Notes: generated by a model not told the origin, from the sequence alone. A stretch of DNA of 64,000 nucleotides from Myxococcus hansupus (GCF_000280925.3 NZ_CP012109.1:6840501-6904500), one strand, 5' to 3'; positions 1 through 6,550 are shown, numbered from the stretch's first letter. Made by a program: numbers and translations.

Positions 1-309
1 GCCGACCTGCTGGTGGACTGCATGGACAACCGTGACAGCCGCTTGCTGCTCAGCGACTTCGCACGCCGCGCGGGAAAGCCCCTGGTCCACGGCGCCGTGA
101 GCGGCGACGGGACCTTTGGCCTGGTGCGCTGGGATGAGCACTTCGTCCCGGATGCCGAGGACACGCCGGGCCAGGCCACCTGTGAAGGCGGCGCGCACCT
201 CCCGCTTCTGGGCTTGCTCGCAGCCACCCTGGCACGCACCGTCCAGGACTTCATGAAGCACGGCACCCGCCGTGACTCCATCGTGAACCTGAGCACGGTC
301 ATGTCCTGA
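1..309 (+). CDS. ThiF/MoeB/HesA-family adenylyltransferase, C-terminal part (5' truncated)
   Basis: The reading frame is open from base 1 and ends with TGA at 307-309, so only the last 102 residues are present. The visible part begins ADLLVDCMDNRDSR, the segment after the nucleotide-binding site of E1-like enzymes (D-x-x-D-N-x-x-x-R), and continues with a short Cys-containing region (QATCEGGA) and a terminal helix. ThiF/MoeB enzymes adenylate the C terminus of a ubiquitin-like sulfur carrier (ThiS or MoaD) in thiamine or molybdopterin synthesis. The ATP-binding half lies outside the window, so the carrier cannot be assigned. The next gene is convergent, 8 bases away. Confidence 0.75.
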   Translation, partial: ADLLVDCMDNRDSRLLLSDFARRAGKPLVHGAVSGDGTFGLVRWDEHFVPDAEDTPGQATCEGGAHLPLLGLLAATLARTVQDFMKHGTRRDSIVNLSTVMS

Positions 310-317
310 CGCGTGAC

Positions 318-911
318 TCAAGCCACCCGGCACGCCTGCTCGAACGAGAGCCGTGGGTTTCTCGGATAAAGCCCGGCGGCATCGCCGTAACCGAGATTCA
401 AGAGCAGGAGGCTCCGCCACTTGCCGTCAGGGAAGAACGTGGCGTCCACCGACATCTGATCGAATCCTCCGAGCGGCCCGACATCGAGCCCGAGCGCACG
501 CGCGGCGAGAATCACGTAGCCCGCGCTGAGGAACGAGCCCTGCTCCGCGAGCTTCGTGCGGCCGTCCTCGGGCAAGCCACCGAAGAACTCGCGCATCTCC
601 GGGCGTGCTGGGAACAACTGGGGCATCCACTCGTAGAATGCCGTGTCATAGGCCACGATGGCGGTCACAGGCGCGGCGCGCACCTTGTCGACGTTGAGCG
701 GCATCACCGAGGGGAGAAGCTTCGCTTTCGCCTCGGCGCTCTTCACGAAGACCATCCGCATCGGGTGGGTGTTCGCGCTCGTGGGCCCCATTCGTGAGAG
801 TTCGTAGAGCCGCGCGAGGAGCGCGTCGTCGACGGGGCGGTCGAGCCAGGTATTGTGCGTACGTGCGTCTCGGAAGAGGAGCGAGAGCTCCTCGTGACGG
901 GCTTCGGACAT
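318..911 (-). CDS. RutE/HadB-like nitroreductase family protein (malonic semialdehyde reductase type)
   Basis: This 197-residue protein is the usual length of the RutE/HadB branch of the FMN-dependent nitroreductase fold. Recognisable pieces are the N-terminal FxxARTHNxW segment, the SRMGPTSANTHPMR motif typical of RutE (FMN phosphate and active-site loop), and GFDQMSVDATFF with NLGYGD near the C terminus. RutE proteins reduce malonic semialdehyde or related substrates with NAD(P)H during pyrimidine degradation, but no other rut genes are nearby, so the substrate here is unknown. It is divergent from an AraC-type regulator 94 bases away, which suggests that regulator controls it. The ATG at 911 is the natural start. 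Confidence 0.85.
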   Translation of the reverse strand: MSEARHEELSLLFRDARTHNTWLDRPVDDALLARLYELSRMGPTSANTHPMRMVFVKSAEAKAKLLPSVMPLNVDKVRAAPVTAIVAYDTAFYEWMPQLFPARPEMREFFGGLPEDGRTKLAEQGSFLSAGYVILAARALGLDVGPLGGFDQMSVDATFFPDGKWRSLLLLNLGYGDAAGLYPRNPRLSFEQACRVA

Positions 912-1005
912 GGCGTTGCCTTTCCGGCGTGCGACTTCGTCCCCAAAGGCGGGGCCGCGCGCAACGAGATTGGCCTTTAGATACGGGGCGCGTTATGGAC
1001 GCTCA

Positions 1006-2025
1006 ATGCCACGTCGTCCGAATAAAATATCTGAACGTCCGGTCGAGCTGGACTTTGAGGATCCACGCGGCGATGCCCTGGCGGACGTGCTGGGCGTCTC
1101 GCTCCTGCGCAACGTGCTCTACAAGCGCGTCGAGGCGAGGGCTCCCTGGGGGTTGAGGCTCCGAGCGCACGAACGAGCGGTCTTCTACCTCATCGCGCGT
1201 GGCTCGGGCCGGCTCGAGGTTGAAGGCGAGGAGCCCATCGAGCTCTCCGTCGGAGACGCGGCCTTCATCCCCCATGGAACGGAGCATGTCCTCCGCGACG
1301 CCGAGACCACCCTACCGCTCGACGCCCATGACGGCAGACGGTGCACGGAGCCAGGCCCCAGGCACCTGGGAGGTACGGGCGCCCCAACGTCGATGCTGAC
1401 TGGCTTCTTCGATCTCGGGGGCCGCCCGCCCTCCCTCCTGGCGAGCCTGCCCCGCGTGGTGACACTCAGCCCGAACGACCGCACGACGGCGCCCTGGGTC
1501 GCGGCCACGCTCCAACTCCTCCTCGCGGAAGCGGCACAGCCCGGCCCGGCGAGCCTGCTCGTGCTCCAGCGGCTCGCGGACGTGTTGTTCATCCAAGCGC
1601 TGCGCTCTCTTGCGACGCGCAGCGGCTCCCCCGAACAGGGATGCAAGCACCGCGGCATCGCCGCGTTGGGCGACGCACCCATCCGCGAGGCGCTGGGGCT
1701 CATCCATCAACGACCGGGAGCCCCGTGGACCGTCGCGTCGCTTGGCGCGCGGGTGGGGCTCTCGCGCTCCACCTTCGCGGCACGTTTCACCGACCTCGTG
1801 GGTGAGCCGCCGCTCGAATACATCGCGCGCTGGCGCATCACCCGCGCGGCGGAGCTCTTGCGCGACACGGACCACGCCCTTGACGAAATCGCCGCGCGGG
1901 TGGGCTACGAGAGTGTCCCCTCCTTCAGCCGCGCCTTCGTGCGCTTCCGTGGAGAACGCCCCGGGTCGTATCGAAAGAGCGAGCGCGAGCGTGTGCGTCT
2001 CGACGATGAGTCCACGTCCGAATGA
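1006..2025 (+). CDS. AraC-family transcriptional regulator with N-terminal cupin domain
   Basis: Residues about 30-180 form a cupin-type sensor (AraC_binding_2-like; motif GSGRLEVEGEEPIELSVGD, then FIPHGTEH). The last 100 residues are an AraC helix-turn-helix pair: VASLGARVGLSRSTFAARF, then LDEIAARVGYESVPSFSRAF followed by GERPGSYR. The frame is open back to 910, but the ATG at 1006 gives a normal length (339 residues) and leaves a 94-base divergent promoter region. Regulators of this type often sense a small ligand and activate the adjacent divergent gene, here the nitroreductase; that link is inferred from position only. Confidence 0.88.
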   Translation: MPRRPNKISERPVELDFEDPRGDALADVLGVSLLRNVLYKRVEARAPWGLRLRAHERAVFYLIARGSGRLEVEGEEPIELSVGDAAFIPHGTEHVLRDAETTLPLDAHDGRRCTEPGPRHLGGTGAPTSMLTGFFDLGGRPPSLLASLPRVVTLSPNDRTTAPWVAATLQLLLAEAAQPGPASLLVLQRLADVLFIQALRSLATRSGSPEQGCKHRGIAALGDAPIREALGLIHQRPGAPWTVASLGARVGLSRSTFAARFTDLVGEPPLEYIARWRITRAAELLRDTDHALDEIAARVGYESVPSFSRAFVRFRGERPGSYRKSERERVRLDDESTSE

Positions 2026-2138
2026 GCGTCCTTCCAGGCACCGTGGTGACGAACGCGTAGCCGTGGCCATCCGGCCCTCGCACATAGACGCCGGGGCCTC
2101 CGCGGGTGACTGCACAGACACTCTTTTCCGCGCCGGAT

Positions 2139-2191
2139 TGTCAGGGGCGAATTTCCGCCGCGTCCCTTCCCTCATGAAAGGAGCGGTGGCC
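2139..2191 (+). promoter_or_regulatory. Conserved leader of cassette A
   Basis: The segment TGTCAGGGGCGAATTTCC and the bases after it reappear at 13988 as TGTCAGGGACGAAAATCC. In both places TCAGGG begins exactly 51 bases before the ATG of a micropeptide gene. The stretch ends in a strong Shine-Dalgarno (AAAGGAG, 2177-2183) 8 bases from the ATG; the parallel copy reads AATGGAGCGG. Conservation of sequence and spacing implies a promoter or 5' untranslated region function. Confidence 0.55.
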
Positions 2192-2326
2192 ATGACGAAG
2201 ACGTCGCAGAAGAATCCGAAGCGCGGTCAATATCCAAGCAACCCCCGGTTCAACATCGACGCGGCCCCGTTCCTTCTTGCTGGCGGCTTCCGCGCGTATT
2301 CCTTCAGTCCGCCCGACTCCTGCTGA
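2192..2326 (+). CDS. Micropeptide A (44 residues), leader-type small ORF of tRNA cassette A
   Basis: This small gene belongs to no family I recognise. It starts at an ATG with a near-ideal ribosome-binding site (AAAGGAG, 8-base spacing) and ends TGCTGA at 2326. The product is basic and rich in Lys (3), Asn (3), Pro (6), Gln (2) and Tyr (2) in its first half, hydrophobic and Gly-rich in the second (FLLAGGFRAY), and ends PPDSC. A second ORF in the same arrangement at 14041-14199 ends PPVPC. Both are preceded by the same leader and followed about 40 bases later by the same hairpin and then a tRNA array. It could be a regulatory leader peptide or a functional small protein. Confidence 0.5.
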   Translation: MTKTSQKNPKRGQYPSNPRFNIDAAPFLLAGGFRAYSFSPPDSC

Positions 2327-2364
2327 CGCATGCGCACCCGCCAAGGGCGCGCCACGCATCACAG

Positions 2365-2397
2365 AGGCCGGGCTCCCAGCAGGGGACCCGGCCTTCA
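2365..2397 (+). terminator. GC-rich hairpin between micropeptide A and tRNA array A (terminator or attenuator)
   Basis: AGGCCGGG (2365-2372) pairs with CCCGGCCT (2387-2394) around a 14-base loop and is followed by TCAGTCTTT. The hairpin with its flanks is shared with 14235-14274, where the stem is longer and the T-run better. It lies after the micropeptide stop codon and before the first tRNA. Confidence 0.6.
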
Positions 2398-2421
2398 GTC
2401 TTTCCAGGCCCCCTGCCTTCC

Positions 2422-2507
2422 GGGGACGTAGAGCGTTACGGAAGACGCGTCTGCCTGTAGAGCAGGAGCCCGTCAGGGCCCGCTGGGTTCGACTCCCAGC
2501 GTCCCCA
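2422..2507 (+). tRNA. tRNA-Tyr(GTA)-like gene with atypical D arm
   Basis: A seven-base acceptor stem GGGGACG (2422-2428) pairs perfectly with CGTCCCC (2500-2506), discriminator A. The T arm is CTGGG-TTCGACT-CCCAG. The anticodon arm TCTGC-CTGTAGA-GCAGG gives anticodon GTA at 2457-2459. A 16-base variable region with a GCCC/GGGC stem makes it class II, as expected for bacterial tRNA-Tyr. The D arm is not canonical: the clearest stem there is GCGT/ACGC (2433-2448) with an 8-base loop containing GG, offset from the usual position. CCA is not encoded. It may be functional but divergent, or degenerate. Confidence 0.6.
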
Positions 2508-2526
2508 ATCACAGTCACACAGTTCT

Positions 2527-2600
2527 CTGGGTGTAGCTCAGTCTGGCAGAGCGCACGGTTCGGGTCCGTGAGGCCGCAGGTTCAAATCCTGCCACCCAGA
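2527..2600 (+). tRNA. tRNA-Pro(CGG), copy 1
   Basis: The cloverleaf is complete: acceptor CTGGGTG/CACCCAG, D arm starting TAGCTCAGTCTGGCAGAGCG, anticodon stem CACGG/CCGTG with loop TTCGGGT (anticodon CGG at 2561-2563), T arm GCAGG-TTCAAAT-CCTGC, discriminator A. C at position 1 is usual in bacterial tRNA-Pro. CCA is not encoded. A near-identical copy lies at 2706. Confidence 0.92.
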
Positions 2601-2606
2601 TTTCAC

Positions 2607-2677
2607 GCCTCCGTAGCTCATTGGTAGAGCACCCGCCTCTTAAGCGGATGGTGAGGGTTCGAATCCCTCCGGAGGTA
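2607..2677 (+). tRNA. tRNA-Lys(CTT)
   Basis: Acceptor GCCTCCG/CGGAGGT with a G-T first pair, canonical D arm (TAGCTCATTGGTAGAGCA), anticodon loop CTCTTAA giving CTT at 2639-2641, T arm GAGGG-TTCGAAT-CCCTC, discriminator A. The length is 71 bases because of a short variable region. It lies 6 bases after tRNA-Pro copy 1, in the first unit of a tandem duplication. Confidence 0.88.
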
Positions 2678-2683
2678 TCGCAT

Positions 2684-2700
2684 TCCCCGGCTGTCCAATC
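2684..2700 (+). pseudogene. Stub of a tRNA-Asn gene in the first duplicated unit
   Basis: Directly after tRNA-Lys comes TCGCATTCCCCGGCTGTCCA, matching the bases before and at the start of the intact tRNA-Asn (TCGCATTCCCCGGTAGCTCA at 2858), including the same 6-base spacing. The match ends after about 17 bases of tRNA, and copy 2 of tRNA-Pro follows. This is most simply a deleted first copy of tRNA-Asn. Confidence 0.6.
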
Positions 2701-2705
2701 ACTTT

Positions 2706-2780
2706 CTGGGTGTAGCTCAGTCTGGCCAGAGCGCACGGTTCGGATCCGTGAGGCCGCAGGTTCAAATCCTGCTACCCAGA
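2706..2780 (+). tRNA. tRNA-Pro(CGG), copy 2
   Basis: This is nearly identical to the copy at 2527, with one extra C in the D loop (TCTGGCCAGAGC), A instead of G after the anticodon (loop TTCGGAT, anticodon CGG), and a G-T last acceptor pair (CTGGGTG/TACCCAG). All stems still form. It begins the second unit of the tandem duplication. Confidence 0.88.
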
Positions 2781-2786
2781 TTCTAT

Positions 2787-2857
2787 TCCTCCGTAGCTCA
2801 TCGGTCGAGCACCCGCCTCTGAAGCGGGAGGCGAGGGTTCGACTCCCTCCGGAGGTT
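2787..2857 (+). tRNA. tRNA with Lys-type body and Gln anticodon (CTG)
   Basis: The gene aligns base for base with tRNA-Lys(CTT) at 2607, but the anticodon loop is CTCTGAA, giving CTG at 2819-2821, which reads CAG (Gln). Other changes are T instead of G at position 1 (now a T-T mismatch with position 72), T instead of A as discriminator, and a perfect CCCGC/GCGGG anticodon stem. Annotation by anticodon gives tRNA-Gln; by descent it is a duplicated tRNA-Lys. Which amino acid it carries cannot be read from sequence. Confidence 0.8.
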
Positions 2858-2863
2858 TCGCAT

Positions 2864-2936
2864 TCCCCGGTAGCTCAATTGGCAGAGCACGCGGCTGTTA
2901 ACCGCGGGGTCGAGGGTTCGAATCCCTCCTGGGGAG
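2864..2936 (+). tRNA. tRNA-Asn(GTT)
   Basis: Acceptor TCCCCGG/CTGGGGA, canonical D arm (TAGCTCAATTGGCAGAGCA), anticodon stem CGCGG/CCGCG with loop CTGTTAA (GTT at 2897-2899), T arm GAGGG-TTCGAAT-CCCTC, discriminator G. It is the last gene of array A, followed at once by a terminator. The 14 bases GGGGAGCTGATTGA spanning its 3' end recur at 8654. Confidence 0.93.
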
Positions 2937-2945
2937 CTGATTGAC

Positions 2946-2974
2946 AGGGCCTGCAAACCGGCAGGGCCTTTTCG
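2946..2974 (+). terminator. Terminator of tRNA array A
   Basis: CCTGC/GCAGG flanked by GG/CC around a G-G mismatch, loop AAACCG, followed by TTTTC. It lies directly downstream of tRNA-Asn, six bases before the left end of the IS element. Confidence 0.75.
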
Positions 2975-2980
2975 GTTAAT

Positions 2981-4460
2981 CCTACAGTTGTAGTTCGGAA
3001 GACTCCGCAGTCCTCCTCCTGTTGAAGTAACAGGAGTGCGAGGAGCGAGACTTCCCATGCAGCAACCATCAGACACAGAGGCCCAGGCACCGGAAGTCCG
3101 GCTGGTTGGCCGTCTCGTGACGGAGCTGGAGTCGATAGGCGCTTGGCTGCAGCCGCATTTCCGCCGGCGCGAGGCGCATGCCGCCGCCGTCGAGTACGTG
3201 AAAGCCCTGCTAGGGCGGGCGCAGCGCAAGAATATGTGGGGCCTTTCGGAGGATGCAGGGCATCGAGCGCCCTATACCTTCCAGCACCTGCTGCTGCGAG
3301 CGAAGTGGGACGCGGATGCGGTGCGCGACGACGTGCTGGAGTACGCACGCAGGGCGTTGGGGGAAGGCGGCATTCTTGCGGTGGACGAGACGGGCTTCCT
3401 GAAGAAGGGAGAGAAGTCCGTGGGCGTCGCGCGCCAGTACACGGGCACGGCGGGCAAGGTGGAGAACGCGCAGGTAGGCGTCTTTCTCTCGTACGTGACG
3501 CCTCTGGGGCATGCGCTGGTGGACCGGGAGCTGTACCTGCCCCAGCCATGGACGGAGGACTCTGCCCGCCGTCAGGCGGGAGGGATTCCGGACGAGGTGA
3601 GCTTCGAATCCAAACCGGCTTTGGCGCAAGGCATGCTGCAGCGGGCGCTGGGCGCGGGACTGAAGCCCGCGTGGGTGGTGGGGGACGAAGTCTATGGACG
3701 CGACAGTACGCTGCGCCGACTCCTCGAAGACTTGCACCAGCCCTACGTGCTGGCAGTGGCCTCCAACACGCACGTTTGGCGCGGCTTCTACCAGGTGAAG
3801 CCGGGCGACATGGTGAAGGAGGTACCTCCGGAGGCCTGGGCGCGTCTACCCGCGGGCGCAGGCACCAAAGGCCCACGCCTCTATGCCTGGGCGCGCATCC
3901 GTCTCAACCGGCACCTGGGCCTGTCGCGGTGGCTGCTATTTCGCAGAGGTCTCGCGGACGGCAAGGTGGCCTTCTACGTCGCCCATGCCCGACGCAATGC
4001 CTCGCTGGAGTCGATGGTGCGCGCGGCGGGTAGTCGGTGGGCCGTGGAGGAGGACTTCGAATCCGCCAAGAACGAGGTGGGCCTCGCCGACTATGAGGTG
4101 CGCACCTGGACGGCTTGGCATCGACACATGACGTTGTGCCTGGTGGCCCACGTCTTTCTCGCTGCCGCGCGTGCCATGGCCAATCTGCAACTCCAGGAGG
4201 GGCTGCCCCCAAAAGCGCTCGGCCTGCCGAGACGCAGAAACCCAATGCGAGCGTTTCTCGCCCGGCGCGGCCTTCACTGACGGCATTCGTCCGCGACTCC
4301 GTCCAGGAAGTGCGAGCGCTTCTGGTGGCGCTCCTGCGGCGAGCAGAAGCTCCGATTGCGCATGTCCTGGACTGGAGTCGCTGGCGACGCCACCACCAAC
4401 CCGTGGCCATGCAGCGCCACTACCGCGCCCGAAAGGCGCGGTTCAAACTGCAACTGTAGG
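2981..4460 (+). mobile_element. IS701-family insertion sequence
   Basis: The ends are imperfect inverted repeats: left CCTACAGTTGTAGTTCGGAA (from 2981) and right, read inward, CCTACAGTTGCAGTTTGAAC (from 4460). The element is 1,480 bases and holds one transposase gene. The four bases on each side (TAAT and ACTC) do not match, so no target duplication is visible; the insertion may be old or rearranged. The left end sits directly after the tRNA-Asn terminator and the right end 8 bases from the stop codon of the metalloprotease gene. Confidence 0.85.
3057..4459 (+). pseudogene. IS701-family transposase, interrupted by a frameshift near its C terminus
   Basis: The main frame encodes about 407 residues from the ATG at 3057 with the DDE signature: AVDETGFLKKG and ARQYTGTAGKVENAQVGVF (first Asp region), VVGDEVYGRD (second Asp) and WAVEEDFESAKNEVGL (Glu). 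It stops at 4280. The normal C-terminal segment (VRDSVQEVRALL to HVLDWSRWRRHHQ) continues in the -1 frame to TAG at 4459, next to the right inverted repeat. The two frames join near 4209-4250. At 4208-4214 the zero-frame bases read C-CCA-AAA, which fits the X-XXY-YYZ slippery pattern, so programmed -1 frameshifting is possible, although a simple indel is the default reading. Confidence 0.85.
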
Positions 4461-4467
4461 ACTCGCA

Positions 4468-5709
4468 CTACCAATGCAACGGATGCCAATTCTGTGGACT
4501 TCCAGAGTTGCAAGTCCAAATCTGGATTTTCGTCCCCGGGGTAGGATCTCCGTTAATGGCGTCCAAGCAAAGTGAATCACCCAGGGCGCTTCTCAACTGT
4601 CTTCCATTGACAATGTTCCATTTCTGAGCCAATCCCCCATTGCACTGATAGACCTGCACCCGGGTGCCAGCCGTGGGATAGCCATTGACCACGTCCAGAC
4701 AAAGGTCCGGAGCAAGGGCACTTCGCAGTTCCCTCTGGGCAGTTCGATACCAACTCTGCGCGGTCGTGCCGTTGCAGGTCCAGATTTGGACAGGAGTTTG
4801 TGAAGCGGGAATTCCCCCTGCGACCTCCAGGCAACGAGTTTCGTCCATCGCGCTCATTATTATATTCGGACGACTATAAAGGTACTCAACTCCCTGACGA
4901 TCATTATTGCTCAAGCCATTGCGCTGCCCCATTTCCGATGCACTACCGCCATCCTTGCGAATAATCGTCGGCAAACCATTGGCACTGAACGCACTGGGGG
5001 AGTAGTGCATGATTGATTTATAATCATAGCCACCAACATTCAGTGACTCATCGGTGTTTCGCTTCCAGAAGTTGTGAGCTCGACCCGGAAGGATGTTCTC
5101 GTCCACCACCGTCACATAGCCATCTCTATCAGAACGAGTATGTTCATGAAACAGCCCAACAACATGGCCGATTTCGTGGATAACTGTCCCCACGCTACAC
5201 TCGCCGCCCAATTCCACATCCTGCACACCCATTCTCCTGCCAACAAATGATGCACAGTTTGCGGCATCTGGACTGAGCATGAATCTCACATAGTCTGGCT
5301 CATTAGTGCGGGGCCTGAAGCGAATGGATGTGTTCGCCTCCCAATGTGCAATCGCGCTTGTTACGCGACTGGGACTGGGAAGGTTCGGGTCGATGACATA
5401 CGGAATCGTGCGATCGAACCATCGAAAATCTCTGCTTTCCCTCCCGACGGATGCGGCGTTCACCGTGTTCCCTGGACGCTCATCAATGATGATGTCGCCC
5501 TCGAAAATAGCTCTGCCGCCCTTCCGCTCATAGGTGATTCGCTGCACGCCTAGTCCTGGCAGTTCTATATCCGCAGTTACCAACTCCGCTTGGCCTGACT
5601 GGGGAACAGCCGTCTCGGAGCGGGGCAACTGTGGATCTCCACAGGCCGCGAGAATGGCGCCACACATCAGAACTGGGAGCAGCGCTCTCAACAAGACAGA
5701 AGTGCTCAT
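4468..5709 (-). CDS. Astacin-like (M12) zinc metalloprotease lipoprotein with ricin-type lectin domain
   Basis: The 413-residue product begins with a lipoprotein signal peptide (lipobox LAAC, Cys23). The catalytic domain (about residues 90-280) carries HEIGHVVGLFHEHTRSDRD, the extended zinc motif HExxHxxGxxHExxR of astacins, and the Met-turn SIMHY. Residues about 285-413 form a ricin B-type beta-trefoil with three QxW-like repeats (TAQSWY, LAQKWN, SPQNWH). It probably digests protein at the cell surface and binds sugar; prey lysis is an inference from myxobacterial lifestyle. The base composition is clearly less GC-rich than neighbouring genes, suggesting acquisition. The stop codon is 8 bases from the IS701 right end. 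Confidence 0.9.
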   Translation of the reverse strand: MSTSVLLRALLPVLMCGAILAACGDPQLPRSETAVPQSGQAELVTADIELPGLGVQRITYERKGGRAIFEGDIIIDERPGNTVNAASVGRESRDFRWFDRTIPYVIDPNLPSPSRVTSAIAHWEANTSIRFRPRTNEPDYVRFMLSPDAANCASFVGRRMGVQDVELGGECSVGTVIHEIGHVVGLFHEHTRSDRDGYVTVVDENILPGRAHNFWKRNTDESLNVGGYDYKSIMHYSPSAFSANGLPTIIRKDGGSASEMGQRNGLSNNDRQGVEYLYSRPNIIMSAMDETRCLEVAGGIPASQTPVQIWTCNGTTAQSWYRTAQRELRSALAPDLCLDVVNGYPTAGTRVQVYQCNGGLAQKWNIVNGRQLRSALGDSLCLDAINGDPTPGTKIQIWTCNSGSPQNWHPLHW

Positions 5710-5879
5710 TCAGGTTCCTCGTTATGTCCTGCGGGATTGACAATGAATGGCTATCATCATGCGTCTGGGCGGTCAAAGCAGGGCATTGCGCGTCCAACCA
5801 GGTCGAACTCTTCCGTTCCCGAGCCTTGCATGAGCTCCCGCCTCGACGAACGGAACCTAGCGCGCTAGAGAAACTGCGG

Positions 5880-5995
5880 TGCTTCTCCTTGGGCCTGGGT
5901 GCCCATTTGAAATATGCCTTCCGCAGCCGGGCCTGACCGGGCGCCTCCTCGGCGCGGTGCCACTTGATGCTCATGACCGGCTCGAGGTAGGCCAT
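5880..5995 (-). pseudogene. Possible 5' remnant of an unidentified gene
   Basis: Reading leftwards from an ATG at 5995, about 38 codons show the strong G/C third-position bias of this genome (first residues MAYLEPVMSIKWHRAEEAP), after which the bias is lost and the frame runs on as low-complexity translation. This looks like the start of a gene cut by rearrangement. I do not recognise the fragment. The rest of the 5710-6208 interval holds no gene I can support. Confidence 0.25.
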
Positions 5996-6208
5996 GGGTA
6001 CCGATGGGAGGCAGTTCCACTGCAGGGCTCGGGCGGCCCTAGGCCCTGTACGTCGGTGGGCGATGGCGCCAGACAGGGCCTAGCCGCAACCCAGACAGCA
6101 CATACCCACGAAGGTATCAGAGAGGACTTGATATGCCCGCCGACCAGGGGCGTGTATGCCTTTCGCGATGGGAAACAAAGCACCGCGCCAACCAAAGGAA
6201 CATCGACC

Positions 6209-6550
6209 ATGAGTGCCACGGGCATCCCCTTCTACACTGTCCCTATCAAGGTGATTGACTTCAGCAACACCAGGTTGTCCGTGGCCCTCGGCAAGAACCA
6301 GTTCGGAGGACCCCAACCTAACTTGGACGTATTCCTGCCGCCCGACCGCACTTATCATCGGGAGTTGAGTGCCTTGCTCCTCACCTGTGCCGCCATCCTG
6401 GAGCTGAACACCCCACCCAGCGAGCGGTGGCGCATTCAGACCAACTACCTCAGAGGGCACAACCACCGCCTCGTCTTCCTGGATCTGGCCAAAGGAGACC
6501 ATGCCGAGGCCTTGCGCGGGATGATGCTCCTCAACACGATGCTGGGCTGA
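6209..6550 (+). CDS. Hypothetical protein, 113 residues
   Basis: An ATG at 6209 follows AAAGGAA (6194-6200) at normal spacing, and codon bias is typical of the genome. The protein has no signal peptide or membrane segment and looks like a small soluble mixed alpha/beta domain (IPFYTVPIKVIDFSNTRLSV at the start, LRGHNHRLVFLDLAKGDHAE near the end). No family is recognised. It stands alone between the metalloprotease and an IS5 remnant in an accessory region, so it may be part of a degraded island. Confidence 0.5.
   Translation: MSATGIPFYTVPIKVIDFSNTRLSVALGKNQFGGPQPNLDVFLPPDRTYHRELSALLLTCAAILELNTPPSERWRIQTNYLRGHNHRLVFLDLAKGDHAEALRGMMLLNTMLG

Larger units (their letters stand above)
2527..2936 (+). 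repeat. Tandem duplication of a Pro-Lys-Asn tRNA unit
   Basis: Unit 1 is 2527-2700 (Pro, Lys, Asn stub) and unit 2 is 2706-2936 (Pro, Lys-derived CTG tRNA, Asn). The spacers between genes are 6 bases in both units (2601-2606 and 2781-2786; 2678-2683 and 2858-2863). The copies differ by scattered substitutions and by the truncation of the first Asn gene. Confidence 0.8.

Noticed and set aside
2192..2326. Micropeptide A as a confirmed RiPP precursor
   Set aside because: No peptide ligase, lanthipeptide-type enzyme, radical SAM maturase or exporter lies nearby; the radical SAM genes at 29.5 and 55.7 kb are RimO and an unlinked protein.
2515..2736. Several short ORFs within the tRNA cluster (for example GIRTLTIRLRGG, minus strand)
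   Set aside because: They are translations of tRNA genes; peptides of this kind are well-known false annotations.
5528..5995. A full 155-codon minus-strand gene
   Set aside because: Only the first about 38 codons have coding bias; the rest overlaps the start of the metalloprotease gene and its promoter region.
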